DNA of 64,000 bases from Synechococcus sp. KORDI-100 (GCF_000737535.1 NZ_CP006269.1:1736001-1800000), one strand, 5' to 3'. Counted from the stretch's first letter, positions 45,608 to 55,852 are shown. Program-made: numbers and translations. The notes: a model not told the origin generated them from the letters alone.

Positions 45608-46589
45608 GGCTGGGCTCCCAAAGCGTGAGCAGCGATGGCGCCAGGGCAATGCTGGACCAGCTGCCGACGATCACACCGAGGGCCAGGGCAATCGCGAACC
45701 AGTACAGCGTGGATCCACCGAAGAAGATCAAGGCCAACAGCGGCATCAAGGTTGTTCCACTGGTGTAGAGCGTGCGGGTGAGAGTGGCGGACACAGCCAG
45801 GTCAACCTGTTGGCTGAGGGACAGCTCAGCGTTCTGACGACTGCGCTCTCGGATCCGGTCAAACACCACCACCGTGTCGTTCACCGAGTACCCGGCGATG
45901 GTGAGCAAGGCAACAGCGAACAGGCTGTCCACCTCAAGCTGGACCAGGAGCCCCAGCCAGGCGAACACGCCGCAGACGATCAGCACGTCATGGGCAAGAG
46001 CAACCAGCGCCAGAAAGGCGTAACGGCGGTCGTAGCGGATCGTGATGTAAGTGGCGATTCCACCGAAGGCCACCAGCAGGGAGATCAGGCTGCTGCGCAG
46101 GAGCTGCCCACCGAGGCTGGGGCCGATGGTTTCAACCGACTGTCCCCCAGCGATGAAAGGCCCTGCAACCGACGTCACACCTTCAATCACCGCCTGCCCC
46201 TGGGCCGCCGACAGCGTCGGCAGACGCAGCAGCAGCGAGGTGCCGCCATCGAGCAATTGCACCCGCGGTGAACTGAGATTGGGCAGCAGCTCGCCAGGCT
46301 CTTCCGGCAGCTCCAGACCGCGCAACTGCTCCGACACCTCGAGCGCTCGCAGCTCGCCGCAGGTCTCACCGCACTGGCGCTCCAACTGAATCTGGGTACC
46401 ACCGGTGAAATCGAGACCGGGACGCAGGGGCGCACCGATCGAGGCATCAGCCCAGCTCAACCCAAGCCCGATCAGGCTGAGGAGGACAACAACACCAGAC
46501 ACGATCCAGACCCGCACGCGCATGCTGCTCAAAGGCCAGGCGGGAATCAGACCCGATGGCGTTGCGCTGGCGGACGAAGAAGCGACCAT
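45600..46589 (-). CDS. secF: Protein translocase subunit SecF
   Basis: SecF works with SecD to drive late stages of protein export using the proton-motive force. About 329 residues with six membrane spans. It has LRPGLDFTGGTQIQLERQ near the N-terminus, then the P1 periplasmic loop, SLLVAFGGIATYITIRYDRR, VALLTIAGYSVNDTVVVFDR and SATLTRTLYTSGTTLMPLLA. I use the ATG at 46589, one codon after a TTG. It starts four bases after the secD stop. Confidence 0.97.
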   Translation of the reverse strand: MVASSSASATPSGLIPAWPLSSMRVRVWIVSGVVVLLSLIGLGLSWADASIGAPLRPGLDFTGGTQIQLERQCGETCGELRALEVSEQLRGLELPEEPGELLPNLSSPRVQLLDGGTSLLLRLPTLSAAQGQAVIEGVTSVAGPFIAGGQSVETIGPSLGGQLLRSSLISLLVAFGGIATYITIRYDRRYAFLALVALAHDVLIVCGVFAWLGLLVQLEVDSLFAVALLTIAGYSVNDTVVVFDRIRERSRQNAELSLSQQVDLAVSATLTRTLYTSGTTLMPLLALIFFGGSTLYWFAIALALGVIVGSWSSIALAPSLLTLWEPSRD

Positions 46590-46593
46590 CAAT

Positions 46594-48081
46594 TCAGACG
46601 GATGGGGATGGGAGCTGCCGCAATGGCAGGAAATTGAGCGGTTTGCGCAGAGCGGCGTAGCTCATCAGGAAGCGCAACAGGGTGCGGGTGCAGGTCAGCG
46701 CCGTGAACAGGCTGAGCAGAACGCCGATGCCGAGGGTGGCTGCAAAACCCTTCACCAGACCGGTTCCGAGAAAAAAGAGGGCGGAACAACTGATCAAAGT
46801 GGTGAGATGACCGTCAACGATCGAGGAAAAGGCTTCCGAGAAGCCCGTATCAATGGATCGAATCAGGGTGTTGCCACTCCTCAGCTCATCCTTGATGCGC
46901 TCAAAGATCAACACATTGGCGTCCACGGCCATGCCGATGCTGAGGATGAACCCAGCAATGCCCGGCAGGGTCAGCGTCACCGGAATCAGGGCATAAACAG
47001 CGAGATTGAACAGGGCATATAGGCTCAGAGCCAGCACAGCTACAACCCCTGGGAGCCGATAGGCCACCACCATGAACACCGCAACCAGAGCCAGGCCGGA
47101 CAGGGCGGCCACCAGGCTGCGGCGAATGTTTTCAGCACCGAGGGTGGGTCCGATGGTGCGAACCTCGAGCACCTTCACCGGCAGGGGCAAGGATCCACCC
47201 CGGAGCTGCACCTCCAGCTCCCGAGCCTCCTCAGCCGTGAAATTGCCGCTGATGCTGGCGGAGCCACCCGAAATACCAGCGGTTTTGAACTGAGGCCCAA
47301 CAGTGGCCTCGCTGATCGAGCGACCATCGAGAACGATCCCCAGGAGCCTTCCAGTGCCGGCGATCGATTTCGTGAGCTCGGCGAAAGCCTCCGCACCAGC
47401 GTTGTTGAAGCCCAACGTCACCTCCCAGCTGTTGGGATTGCTCTGCAGGGGCTGACGACCCGCCGTCACCAGATCCTTCCCGGTGAGTGCCGCTGGTTCA
47501 TAGAGCTCGACGATCGAATCGTTGACTTTCGCGAGCAACTGCTCCAGCTGCTCAGTTTCCGTGCCGGACGCTCCCTCCAGGCCAAACAGCTTCTGCGCTT
47601 CCGCAAGCTCCTCGAGATCCAGACCTGACTGATCGGAGAGCTCGCCCCGTTTGGCTTGATCTTCACGTAGCCGCAGGATCGCCTGTGTCTGGGACCGCAG
47701 TTCGCGAAGACTCTGGAAATCCTGTTCAGCGCCGGGCTTCAGGGCACGGAATTCCAGCAACGCCGTGCTTCCGAGAATGCGAGCGGCGCGACTTGGATCC
47801 TGTTCCCCAGGGAGCTGCAGCACCAGTTGGTTCTCGCCAACCGTCTGCAGCGTCGATTCCGCCACGCCGAGACCATTCACACGCCTGTCCAGAACCAGCT
47901 TCACCGCTTCCATCTGCTCGGGGCCGACCCGCTTGATCTCCCCCGCTGGTTGGACTTCCACCGTGATCTGGCTTCCGCCTCGCAGATCCAGACCGAGCTG
48001 GAGGGGCGAGGTGAACAGCAGCGCTGCCGCCGCGATGGCGAGCGCAAGGACAAGGGCAAACCAGCCCTGCTGACGAGCCAT
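46594..48081 (-). CDS. secD: Protein translocase subunit SecD
   Basis: The 495-residue SecD partner of SecF. N-terminal SPLQLGLDLRGGSQITVEVQ, then a large periplasmic region (RVNGLGVAESTLQTVGENQL, GVLDG-type LLGIVLDGRSISEATVGPQF) and the C-terminal spans with IALIPVTLTLPGIAGFILSI-like (here ALIPVTLTLPGIAGFILSIG) and MAVDANVLIFERIKDELRSG. Order pdhB-secD-secF on one strand is a common picocyanobacterial arrangement. Confidence 0.97.
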   Translation of the reverse strand: MARQQGWFALVLALAIAAAALLFTSPLQLGLDLRGGSQITVEVQPAGEIKRVGPEQMEAVKLVLDRRVNGLGVAESTLQTVGENQLVLQLPGEQDPSRAARILGSTALLEFRALKPGAEQDFQSLRELRSQTQAILRLREDQAKRGELSDQSGLDLEELAEAQKLFGLEGASGTETEQLEQLLAKVNDSIVELYEPAALTGKDLVTAGRQPLQSNPNSWEVTLGFNNAGAEAFAELTKSIAGTGRLLGIVLDGRSISEATVGPQFKTAGISGGSASISGNFTAEEARELEVQLRGGSLPLPVKVLEVRTIGPTLGAENIRRSLVAALSGLALVAVFMVVAYRLPGVVAVLALSLYALFNLAVYALIPVTLTLPGIAGFILSIGMAVDANVLIFERIKDELRSGNTLIRSIDTGFSEAFSSIVDGHLTTLISCSALFFLGTGLVKGFAATLGIGVLLSLFTALTCTRTLLRFLMSYAALRKPLNFLPLRQLPSPSV

Positions 48082-48085
48082 TGCT

Positions 48086-49069
48086 TCAGAGCCCCTTGGT
48101 CACGATCTGCTGAGCCGCCTCAACGATCTGATGGGGCTGAATGATCGTCAGGTTTTCGAGTTTGCCGTTGTAGGGCGTCGGGATGTCCTGGCTGGACAGG
48201 CGAACGGGCCTGGCATCGAGATCGTCGAAACACTGCTCAGTGATCAGGGCGATGAGTTCGGCGCCGATGCCGCCGGTCTTCATGCACTCCTCCACCACGA
48301 TCACCCGGTGGGTCTTGCGAATCGAGCGGGCGATGGTCTCCATGTCGAAGGGTTTGAGGCTGATCAGATCGATCAGCTCCACGCTGATGCCCTCACTCTC
48401 CAGCTGCTCAACGGCCTTGAGGCAGTGATGGCGCATGCGGGAGTAGGTGAGGATCGTCACGTCACGGCCCTCCTGGACGAGATCCGCTTGATCGAGGGCG
48501 CAGGTGTAGTCCCCGCCTGGCAGCTCCTCACTAAGGTTGTAGAGCAGCACGTGCTCAAAGAACAGCACCGGGTTGTTATCCCGGATGGCGGCCTTCATCA
48601 GACCCTTGGCGTTGGTGGGTGTGCTGCAGGCCACGATCTTGATACCTGGCACGGCATGGAAGTAAGCCTCAAGCCTCTGGCTGTGCTCAGCCCCGAGCTG
48701 ACGGCCGACACCACCGGGGCCACGCACCACGGTGGGAATCGTGAAGTTGCCGCCGCTCGTGTAGCGAAGCATCCCCATGTTGTTGGAGATCTGATTGAAG
48801 GCGAGCAGCAGAAAGCCCATGTTCATGCCCTCAACGATCGGTCTCAGACCGGTCATCGCCGCACCAACAGCCATTCCCGTAAAGGCGTTCTCAGCGATCG
48901 GCGTATCCAGCACCCTGAGTTCGCCGTACTTGTCGTACAGATCCTTGGTCACCTTGTAGCTGCCGCCGTACTGACCGACGTCCTCCCCCATCACACAGAC
49001 ATGGGGGTCGCGGGCCATCTCCTCATCGATGGCTTCCCGCAGGGCGTTGAAGAGAAGTGTTCCTGCCAC
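48086..49069 (-). CDS. pdhB: Pyruvate dehydrogenase E1 component, beta subunit
   Basis: The 327-residue beta chain of the alpha2-beta2 pyruvate dehydrogenase E1. It contains [40 protein letters not shown] and [20 protein letters not shown], followed by [20 protein letters not shown], all typical. It decarboxylates pyruvate to supply acetyl-CoA. The alpha chain gene is not in the window. Sequence from [20 protein letters not shown] is the standard cyanobacterial N-terminus. Confidence 0.96.
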   Translation of the reverse strand: MAGTLLFNALREAIDEEMARDPHVCVMGEDVGQYGGSYKVTKDLYDKYGELRVLDTPIAENAFTGMAVGAAMTGLRPIVEGMNMGFLLLAFNQISNNMGMLRYTSGGNFTIPTVVRGPGGVGRQLGAEHSQRLEAYFHAVPGIKIVACSTPTNAKGLMKAAIRDNNPVLFFEHVLLYNLSEELPGGDYTCALDQADLVQEGRDVTILTYSRMRHHCLKAVEQLESEGISVELIDLISLKPFDMETIARSIRKTHRVIVVEECMKTGGIGAELIALITEQCFDDLDARPVRLSSQDIPTPYNGKLENLTIIQPHQIVEAAQQIVTKGL

Positions 49070-49131
49070 GGCGTCGCTGCGATCCCGGCCAGCCCGGGGT
49101 GAGCGGCCAAGCTATCTCAGTCGCTGCAAAC

Positions 49132-49227
49132 TCAACCGCCAGCCGCAAAGGTGAACAGCAGCAGAACCGACAGCAGCATTGCCGGGGAAAGAAGCAGGGC
49201 CAGCTGTCCGAGGTCGTGGGGAGTCAT
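49132..49227 (-). CDS. Micro membrane protein (31 aa), putative
   Basis: ATG at 49227 to TGA at 49132: MTPHDLGQLALLLSPAMLLS then VLLLFTFAAGG. A single hydrophobic helix resembling small photosystem or cytochrome-complex subunits in size, though it matches none that I can name. It lies between the DUF3082 gene and pdhB on the same strand, in the gap that would otherwise be 186 bases. Confidence 0.5.
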   Translation of the reverse strand: MTPHDLGQLALLLSPAMLLSVLLLFTFAAGG

Positions 49228-49255
49228 AGAGAGGGCGTCCGTCCACGAGCTGACG

Positions 49256-49573
49256 CTAGGCAGGATCTTCAGCTCGCCTTGTGAAGAGACTGCGAAGAAA
49301 CAGCAACGTCAAACCAAGAGCGACGAAGCCACTGCTGAAGGTGGCAAGGAACGTCAGGCCCACCAGCAGGGTCTTCAGGGTGACGGCGATGTTCTGCGCG
49401 ATCGGTGAGCTGAAGTGAGGCTGATGCTGCGCGAAGTACACCACCATGCGCTTGCTGAAACCGAAGACCAGCCAGGAGATCAGTCCGGCGGTGAGCGCTC
49501 CTGACAGATAGCTGAGGGGACCTTTGCGTGGATCCTCAGGTTCAGGGGTGATCTTGGCGTCGTCTGGGGTCAT
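49256..49573 (-). CDS. DUF3082 family membrane protein
   Basis: A 105-residue protein with two or more hydrophobic stretches ([40 protein letters not shown]) and a basic end ([12 protein letters not shown]), typical of the cyanobacterial DUF3082 family. Function is unknown. The ATG at 49573 overlaps the ispE stop by four bases, implying coupling. Confidence 0.75.
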   Translation of the reverse strand: MTPDDAKITPEPEDPRKGPLSYLSGALTAGLISWLVFGFSKRMVVYFAQHQPHFSSPIAQNIAVTLKTLLVGLTFLATFSSGFVALGLTLLFLRSLFTRRAEDPA

Positions 49574-50499
49574 GGTTCGATCCTCACCCCGGACAGCCGC
49601 AGCGGGCAGCACCAGGCGCTGAGTCCGGCACTCTCCAGATCTGTCTGCAACAAATCCCTGGCCTGCTCACTGGCAGCCAGGTCGGGGAACAGGGCAAAAC
49701 AGCTTGGGCCCGAACCGCTCATCGCCACCGCCAGGGTCCCGGGCAGGGAGCGCAACAGCTGCAACGCCTTCTGCACCGCCGGCGTCTGCGGCTCCACCAC
49801 CGTTTGCAGATCGTTGCGCAGGGGAGGAGGCAGTTCCGTCCGGATCGGCTTGGTCCAGGCCGCTTCTCTCAGCGCCATGCGTCGCTCTTCAAAGGCGCTC
49901 TCCCCCTGCAGGTAGCTCTCGCCATGAAGGTCGCGGCAGCGCTGATAAGCCCAGGGGGTCGAGACGCTCACCTGAGGGTCCTTCAACAACAGCACCGCCA
50001 GCGGATCCCTCAGGGCAGGCAAGGCCTCCAGCACCTCCCCACGGCCGAAGCAGAGCTGACTGCCACCGCGGATGCAGAAGGGCATGTCGGAACCGAGCTC
50101 CGCCGCCAGCCCCTCCAGTTCGGCATGGCTGCGCCCCAGTCCCCAGAGCTGATTGAGCCCGACGAGTGCGGCAGCACCGTCGCTCGAGCCCCCGGCCAGG
50201 CCCGCGCCGATGGGGACGTTTTTCTCCAGATGGATCGAGGCCCCGAGTTCATTGAAACCGGAGCGCTCACGGAGCAGGAGAGCGGCTCGCAGCACCAGGT
50301 TGTCGTCGCCGATGCTGAGGCTGGGTTCGTCGCAACGCAGGCTGATCCGGGCATCGGCCGTGTTCTGAAACCGAAGACGGTCGGCCAGGTCGATGCTCTG
50401 CATCACCATGGCCAGCTCGTGAAAGCCATCGGAGCGCAGGCCCAGAACCTCCAGATGCAGATTCACCTTGGCTGGAGCCGTCACCGTGATCGTGCTCAT
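49570..50499 (-). CDS. ispE: 4-diphosphocytidyl-2-C-methyl-D-erythritol kinase
   Basis: IspE is the GHMP kinase step of the MEP pathway for isoprenoids (chlorophyll tails, carotenoids, quinones). The 309-residue protein has [20 protein letters not shown], the ATP loop [20 protein letters not shown] and [20 protein letters not shown], and [14 protein letters not shown] near the C-terminus. Start ATG at 50499, overlapping the rsmA stop. Confidence 0.97.
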   Translation of the reverse strand: MSTITVTAPAKVNLHLEVLGLRSDGFHELAMVMQSIDLADRLRFQNTADARISLRCDEPSLSIGDDNLVLRAALLLRERSGFNELGASIHLEKNVPIGAGLAGGSSDGAAALVGLNQLWGLGRSHAELEGLAAELGSDMPFCIRGGSQLCFGRGEVLEALPALRDPLAVLLLKDPQVSVSTPWAYQRCRDLHGESYLQGESAFEERRMALREAAWTKPIRTELPPPLRNDLQTVVEPQTPAVQKALQLLRSLPGTLAVAMSGSGPSCFALFPDLAASEQARDLLQTDLESAGLSAWCCPLRLSGVRIEP

Positions 50500-51341
50500 G
50501 CTCCCGGTGCCGCCGCTGCATCGCTGTGATTCAAACCCTTCGCCAACGCCACCCAGGCCTGGGGAGCCACCTCCTGGGGCCGCTGTTGCAGAGCAATCCC
50601 CGCTTCGGCGGCCAAGGTCTCCAGTTTCAGCGGCTCCGCCAGCGACGCCAGGCTGTTGCGCAACATCTTGCGACGGCTGAGAAAGGCCATCTTCAGCAAG
50701 GACTCCACCCGCTGCGCCAGAGGGGGTGCAAGCCGCTGGTCCGCCGTCAGTGGATCGATAGCGATCACCTCAGACTGCACCTGTGGAGGCGGCTGAAAGC
50801 AACGGGGGGGAACGGGGCAGATGCTGCGACAGGTCGCCAGCAGCTGCATGCGAACCGATAAAGCGCTGAAGCAACTCTGTCCGGGCCGGGCGCGAATGCG
50901 TTCCGCCACCTCTTTCTGCAGCAACAGCACCAGGCGCTGATAGGTCTGAACCGCTGGCCGGTCGAGACGCCCGACCAAGCGCTCCAGCAGTGGGCCTGTG
51001 ATGTTGTACGGGATGTTGGCGACAACCTTGTCGGCAGGGCGCTGATCCGGCAGATCCAGAGACTGCTTGAGCACATCCCCCTGGGTCAGGGAGAACCGAG
51101 GATCGTCTGCGAACTGCTCTCGCAGGCCGGCCACGAGATCTCGATCAAGCTCAACGGCATGCACCGCTGCCGCCTGCGAGCGCAGCAGCCGCGCGGTCAG
51201 CGCTCCGCGCCCGGGGCCCACCTCCAGCACCCGATCCAGGGGCTGCAGGTCCGCCGCATCGAGGATGCGATCGAGCACCGCTGTATCCCGCAGCCAATGC
51301 TGACCGAAACGCTTGCGGGCGGTGTGGCCTGAGAAGCTCAT
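50496..51341 (-). CDS. rsmA: 16S rRNA dimethyladenosine transferase
   Basis: RsmA (KsgA) dimethylates A1518 and A1519 of 16S rRNA. The 281-residue protein has [20 protein letters not shown], the SAM motif [20 protein letters not shown], the catalytic [19 protein letters not shown] and [20 protein letters not shown]. First gene of a long minus-strand series. The region upstream (after 51341) changes to AT-rich DNA. Confidence 0.97.
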   Translation of the reverse strand: MSFSGHTARKRFGQHWLRDTAVLDRILDAADLQPLDRVLEVGPGRGALTARLLRSQAAAVHAVELDRDLVAGLREQFADDPRFSLTQGDVLKQSLDLPDQRPADKVVANIPYNITGPLLERLVGRLDRPAVQTYQRLVLLLQKEVAERIRARPGQSCFSALSVRMQLLATCRSICPVPPRCFQPPPQVQSEVIAIDPLTADQRLAPPLAQRVESLLKMAFLSRRKMLRNSLASLAEPLKLETLAAEAGIALQQRPQEVAPQAWVALAKGLNHSDAAAAPGA

Positions 51342-51542
51342 GCCTCAACTGTGCATCAGCCTCAGGCTCCAACCGTTTCAGACCTCAACCGTGCTGCTCA
51401 GCCGAGGTGATCCACCGCAAGCCAACGGACTGGAACCAGAACCATCGCCGCGCGTGCTCAGGGGTTGATTGTTGAATTATGCGATTGATGATTGCCAAAA
51501 GCAAAAAGTGAGACAGAGTTAAAGTGTTTCCCCCAAGCTTTG

Positions 51543-51848
51543 ATGCTCGACTTTTATCCTCAATTTTGGACAAAAGCTTTTGACTTTAAGGGGCGCACAA
51601 AGCGGATTGATTATTGGAAGATTTTTCTTGTCAATCTTGTGTTAGGAGCAATTCTTCTCAAGCTATTCCCTGATGCTCTTTATTATATTTTCGCGGTTGC
51701 ATCCATTTGCCCTGGCCTTGCAATGAACGTCAGGCGCATTCGCGACACCGGTCGCCAATGGCAATGGATCTTTATTTTGTTGGTTCCATTGATTGGTGGC
51801 CTCTGGTTTCTTTGGATTGGATGTCAGCCCTCTTCAGCCCCTGAATGA
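51543..51848 (+). CDS. DUF805 family small membrane protein
   Basis: A 101-residue protein starting MLDFYPQFWTKAFDFKGRTK, followed by RIDYWKIFLVNLVLGAILLK and CPGLAMNVRRIRDTGRQWQW, the DUF805 hallmark (RLRD-like RRIRDTG), and a last span ending FLWIGCQPSSAPE. Function of the family is unknown. The DNA is clearly more AT-rich than the genes before it. It marks the left edge of the island and may have been acquired with it. Confidence 0.8.
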   Translation: MLDFYPQFWTKAFDFKGRTKRIDYWKIFLVNLVLGAILLKLFPDALYYIFAVASICPGLAMNVRRIRDTGRQWQWIFILLVPLIGGLWFLWIGCQPSSAPE

Positions 51849-51925
51849 GCAAACCCGCCACGGTCATCCAACAGTGGATCAGCTCCCCTTCACCGTCAAA
51901 AGCCAATCCTGGTGTTGCCTTCTTC

Positions 51926-53323
51926 TCAATCACCTTCTGAACGAGACGAGAGCATCAATTCGCCGACGCAAACATCCGTCCACGGATCCAGAGATGTGGC
52001 ACGGGCAAACAGTTCCGAATCACCAGACCCAAGGCTGCAAGGAGCAAGATTCAGTGCCGTGGCAACCAGGTAAAGCTGCTGCATGATCACCCCCACATGC
52101 TTGAGGATCAGGGCATAAACGACCCCCTCATATTTCCAGCTCAAACGTCCGTAACGAGCAGCGAACTGAAACAGAACATCGGGTTGCTGCTCAGCACCTG
52201 AGAAGTGACGAGCATTCTGGAGAAGCTGCTCACAAGCACCATTCAGCGCATCGAGGCGCAGCAATTGATGCTCCTGAGGGTCATAGCGATACACCCCGGA
52301 CGCCACTCCATCGCAGCGTTGAATCACCAGATACGTATCAATTTCCTGCATGCCACCACCGCAGGCCACCGGTCGTGAGGCCAGTTCATAGGAGTGGGCC
52401 GCCCCTGGATTGGCAGGAACGACCTCTCGAATGCGCAGGGATGCCCAAAGCAGTCGGCCGAGCTGCTGCAGGGTCAGCGGCTGCCGGCCAGGACGACGAT
52501 GCGAACGGCGTTGTTCGAGAACGCTGAAGAAACCGGGTTCGGGAGCATCCGGTTCCGGTCGAGGCAGGCGAACAGCATCCAGACCTGTGTCCTGATGGAG
52601 AAGAGGAGGAGCGGGGCCGCCGCGCACAGCACCTGGAAACGTGGCCCCCAGATTCCGCCCAGTCCACCCGGCTCGGGAACGATGGTGGAGGCTCAGATCC
52701 TCCCGTGACCAACGCTGCAGATTCGCCTGACGATCGCAGCCTGGCGTGGCATCAGCCTCCACCATCCCCGCCACGCCGGCGGTGAGCAACAGCATCAACA
52801 GTTCATCCCCTTGCTCTTGAACGGCCTGCGGCAAGGCCCGCAGTGCGGTGGTCCAGTCGCTTGGATTGGCCAGCTCCCAGATCAAAGGCAACAGACCGGC
52901 GTTCTGCACCAACAGCCGGGACCCTTGAAGCGGCCCCTCCAACAGCACGCCATCGGCCTCGGGCGTGATCTGAATCAAGCGCGACAAGCGGACACACACG
53001 TCTCCAGCAGGGGGATGCAAGCGCTTGAGCGCCGTCGACTGCGGCTCCAACGTGACGAGCGATTGCTCCCCGCTTACCAGTTCCAGTGCGAGCCAACCTC
53101 GCTGTTCCAACTGCTGCAGCGTGATGAATGGAGCGAGTGAGGACGCCCCCTGCATCAAAGACGGAAGCGTGCCGCCCCCCTCATCCAAGCGCCGCAGGAT
53201 GGTGAGTAAGGACTGCGAAGGGGCTGTGAGCCGAAGGACGCGTCCCCGCTGATCAGCCAGCAGCAGATCCTCACCCTCCTGGCGCCGCTCCAGGCCGTGC
53301 TTAAAACGAAACTGCAGCGCCAC
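51926..53323 (-). CDS. SagB-type FMN dehydrogenase of a TOMM (azole) system
   Basis: A 465-residue protein. Residues about 1-95 look like a winged-helix leader-recognition-type domain (FKHGLERRQEGEDLLLADQR; TAPSQSLLTILRRLDEGGGT). The C-terminal half is a nitroreductase-fold SagB dehydrogenase: SVLEQRRSHRRPGRQPLTLQ, QLGRLLWASLRIREVVPANPG, GGMQEIDTYLVIQ, and LKHVGVIMQQLYLVATALNL with APCSLGSGDSELF. Enzymes of this class oxidise azolines to aromatic azoles with FMN. It begins one base after the YcaO gene, so the two are surely co-transcribed. The N-terminal leader-binding call is inference. Confidence 0.88.
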   Translation of the reverse strand: MALQFRFKHGLERRQEGEDLLLADQRGRVLRLTAPSQSLLTILRRLDEGGGTLPSLMQGASSLAPFITLQQLEQRGWLALELVSGEQSLVTLEPQSTALKRLHPPAGDVCVRLSRLIQITPEADGVLLEGPLQGSRLLVQNAGLLPLIWELANPSDWTTALRALPQAVQEQGDELLMLLLTAGVAGMVEADATPGCDRQANLQRWSREDLSLHHRSRAGWTGRNLGATFPGAVRGGPAPPLLHQDTGLDAVRLPRPEPDAPEPGFFSVLEQRRSHRRPGRQPLTLQQLGRLLWASLRIREVVPANPGAAHSYELASRPVACGGGMQEIDTYLVIQRCDGVASGVYRYDPQEHQLLRLDALNGACEQLLQNARHFSGAEQQPDVLFQFAARYGRLSWKYEGVVYALILKHVGVIMQQLYLVATALNLAPCSLGSGDSELFARATSLDPWTDVCVGELMLSSRSEGD

Positions 53324-53324
53324 G

Positions 53325-55625
53325 TCAGAAAAAGATCGGAATCGGATTGAGTTGCTCTTCCGTGAGGGGTTGGGGTAGCTGTCCCATCCGCACAGGCACG
53401 TCGTAGAGACGACCAGAGCCGTATCGGGCCCAGAAATGGCGCAGGCCCGGGACCACCACCTTCACCACCGGCAACCCCACCAGCTCACGGGTTTGATCCA
53501 GCACCAGCACCTCCAGACCCTGGGCTTCCACACAGGCGCAACAGTGCTGGATGTCGTGCAGCAAATCACCACTGTGGTGATCGGCAAGCGCGTCGACACG
53601 GCGCAGTGGAGCATCCGAATCCGGCAGCAGATAGGGCTGATTCAGCACGGTGGCCGTCTTGAGCCATTCGAGCGTCTCCCAGTCATCGAGAGCGTCTGCA
53701 GGACCCTCGAGATCGGCGTCAGCAACACCGAGCATCTGATTCATTTCAGCCAAGGCCCGCTGCACGGCGATGCGGGGGTCGAGATGACAGCCCAACCCCA
53801 TCAGGATGCGCTCATCATCCCCATCACGATCACGGGAGAGGGCCACCACGCTGGTGATGCCTAGGTCAGTGGTGAGATCCAGGGCCCACACGTCGCGGCC
53901 GATGGTGATGTAGTCGTGAATCAGGCGCGTGATCCATGCATCTCCGCAGCTGGCGAGATCAATCCCAGGACGCTTCAGGCGGTTGTACCACCAGATCGCC
54001 ACCGAGTCGCGTTCAACCAACTCCAGGAACCCCTGCAACACCGCTTCTTCCAGGGTGTTACCGGCAGCATTGCCATTGGAACAGCCCATCGCGATCCAGG
54101 GGTCGGCGTTCTCGCCTTTGACGTCACGATTCCGTCCCCGAACCATCATCAACAACTGCGTGGGCAGGAAGCAGCGGCGTTGTCGACTGATCGACCAGAT
54201 CGGTGTCCAGTCGATCTCCTGGTCATGATCCAGCGGCATGGGCACACGGTTGAACCGACTGCCTTTGGCATTCCAGTGATCACGTTCAGCGAACTGCTGT
54301 TCACTGAAGTGCATCACGTCATTGGGGACAATCACGGCACCGCCGTAACGCCGCTGCATCTCGCGCACACTGCCCCGCTCACGCGGAACACCAGGGTGAT
54401 CCTCAGCGCAGAAGCGCTCAAGCGCTTCTCCCAACGCACTGGCCCTGGCCTGCTCCAGGGACGCCCCTTTCCCCGACGCGGAACTGCGGAGGTTGCGGCG
54501 TAGATCGTTCAAGCTCTCCAGCATCTGCGCCGGGTTTTGGCCGGCCACGACCACGTGTGCGGACGTCAAGGAGCTGGGAACAGACCGCAACTCCTTCACG
54601 ATCCCAGTGATGGGACTGATCAAGCCGCCAAAACGTTCCAATGTCTCTGCGGCCGAGACATGGCGATGACCTCCGTCGTGGTCGAAGCGAACCTTGCAAG
54701 GCTGCAACGCGATCGGTTCACTGCGAGGCTCAACAGGGCATCCACAGGCTGGGCAATGGGGATCCACCACCAGGGCATGCCGCCCACTGCTGTAGTCGAC
54801 CAGATTGAAGCTGACGACATGGTTGGTGGTTTGCGGCGAAACACCCGCCAGGATCCGAGCCACCTCGAGCGCCGACCAGTGACAAGCCACCACAGCACCA
54901 CCGGGGGCCTGCATAGGCCTAGAGATCTGATCCAATGACGTCTTCTTGACAGCAGCAGCAAACCGCTCCACTTGGCGTTGGCGCACGAGCAAGCGCTGCA
55001 GGCAAGCCCAACACCCCGGTTGCTTGGGGTCGAAGAACGGGCCCAACCAGAGCTCACGTCCGTGGGGTTTGACCAGCAGCCAGCGTCGCCCCTGCCGGCG
55101 ATAGCTCTGATTCAGAGCATCCAGATCCGGATGCAGGTAGTTCTCACACACCACCACGGTGAGATCAGCCTCCGCATCAACATCCACCACGGCCAGTCCC
55201 AGGCTGACCAAGGCCTGGCCCATCTGCTCCAGGGAGGAATGATCGTTCGGCAAACCTACGGACTGCAGTGCCACGCGCGACGCCTGGATCAGACCAACAG
55301 CCTGCTCTGGATCAAGACCAAGATCAGCCCAGTACGCCGCCGCCGCCGGAGACAGGGTCGTGAGGGCTTGACAGAGATAGTTCCGAGATTGAAGCGATAT
55401 GAGCGTGAAGTACACCTGCGCCGCGGAAAACTCCGGGGTCAGCGCCTGGACCAGCTGATCGGCGGAGCGGGTCCCATCGAGCAAGGGGATCAAACGCTCA
55501 TAGAGATCGCCACGCAGTACACGCGCCACCTTTTCATTCAGCAGCAAGACGCCCTCTCCAGGGCTGATTAAAGGGACGAAGTGCGGCTGGAGGCGTGGAT
55601 AACGAAGCACAGCCATTAAGGCCAT
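53325..55625 (-). CDS. Fused TOMM leader-binding / YcaO cyclodehydratase
   Basis: A 766-residue protein that fuses the leader-binding E1-like (C) and YcaO (D) parts of an azoline-forming cyclodehydratase, as in cyanobactin TruD/LynD enzymes. The first about 85 residues resemble the RRE leader-binding fold. A zinc-site pair follows (CWACLQRL and CPACGCP, each CxxC). The YcaO domain has KGASLEQARASALGEALERF, GCSNGNAAGNTLEEAVLQGF and LELVERDSVAIWWYNRLKRP (ATP/Mg residues). The C-terminus ends EEQLNPIPIFF rather than the common PxPxP. It converts Cys/Ser/Thr of a peptide into azolines. A Nif11-leader precursor gene lies 227 bases upstream with no obvious terminator between. Confidence 0.9.
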   Translation of the reverse strand: MALMAVLRYPRLQPHFVPLISPGEGVLLLNEKVARVLRGDLYERLIPLLDGTRSADQLVQALTPEFSAAQVYFTLISLQSRNYLCQALTTLSPAAAAYWADLGLDPEQAVGLIQASRVALQSVGLPNDHSSLEQMGQALVSLGLAVVDVDAEADLTVVVCENYLHPDLDALNQSYRRQGRRWLLVKPHGRELWLGPFFDPKQPGCWACLQRLLVRQRQVERFAAAVKKTSLDQISRPMQAPGGAVVACHWSALEVARILAGVSPQTTNHVVSFNLVDYSSGRHALVVDPHCPACGCPVEPRSEPIALQPCKVRFDHDGGHRHVSAAETLERFGGLISPITGIVKELRSVPSSLTSAHVVVAGQNPAQMLESLNDLRRNLRSSASGKGASLEQARASALGEALERFCAEDHPGVPRERGSVREMQRRYGGAVIVPNDVMHFSEQQFAERDHWNAKGSRFNRVPMPLDHDQEIDWTPIWSISRQRRCFLPTQLLMMVRGRNRDVKGENADPWIAMGCSNGNAAGNTLEEAVLQGFLELVERDSVAIWWYNRLKRPGIDLASCGDAWITRLIHDYITIGRDVWALDLTTDLGITSVVALSRDRDGDDERILMGLGCHLDPRIAVQRALAEMNQMLGVADADLEGPADALDDWETLEWLKTATVLNQPYLLPDSDAPLRRVDALADHHSGDLLHDIQHCCACVEAQGLEVLVLDQTRELVGLPVVKVVVPGLRHFWARYGSGRLYDVPVRMGQLPQPLTEEQLNPIPIFF

Positions 55626-55852
55626 TGCTATTGAATTTGCAACTTAGGCGTGATGAAACACGTGAGCTGAAACATTGAGGATTTCAGGACCCACTAACTG
55701 AAAGGAATGAAACCTAGAAATCTAATTTGAGAAAAATTCCAATTCAAAAATCTCACCGCAACCAGATGATGAGCTTATTAATTTGAATAAAATGCTTCTT
55801 TGACTGCAGAGGTATTAACAAAATATCGAGTAATCATCCACCTAAACCCGCA

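Noticed and set aside
48131..49102. Plus-strand frame of 323 codons
   Set aside because: Antisense of pdhB, which is diagnostic along its whole length.
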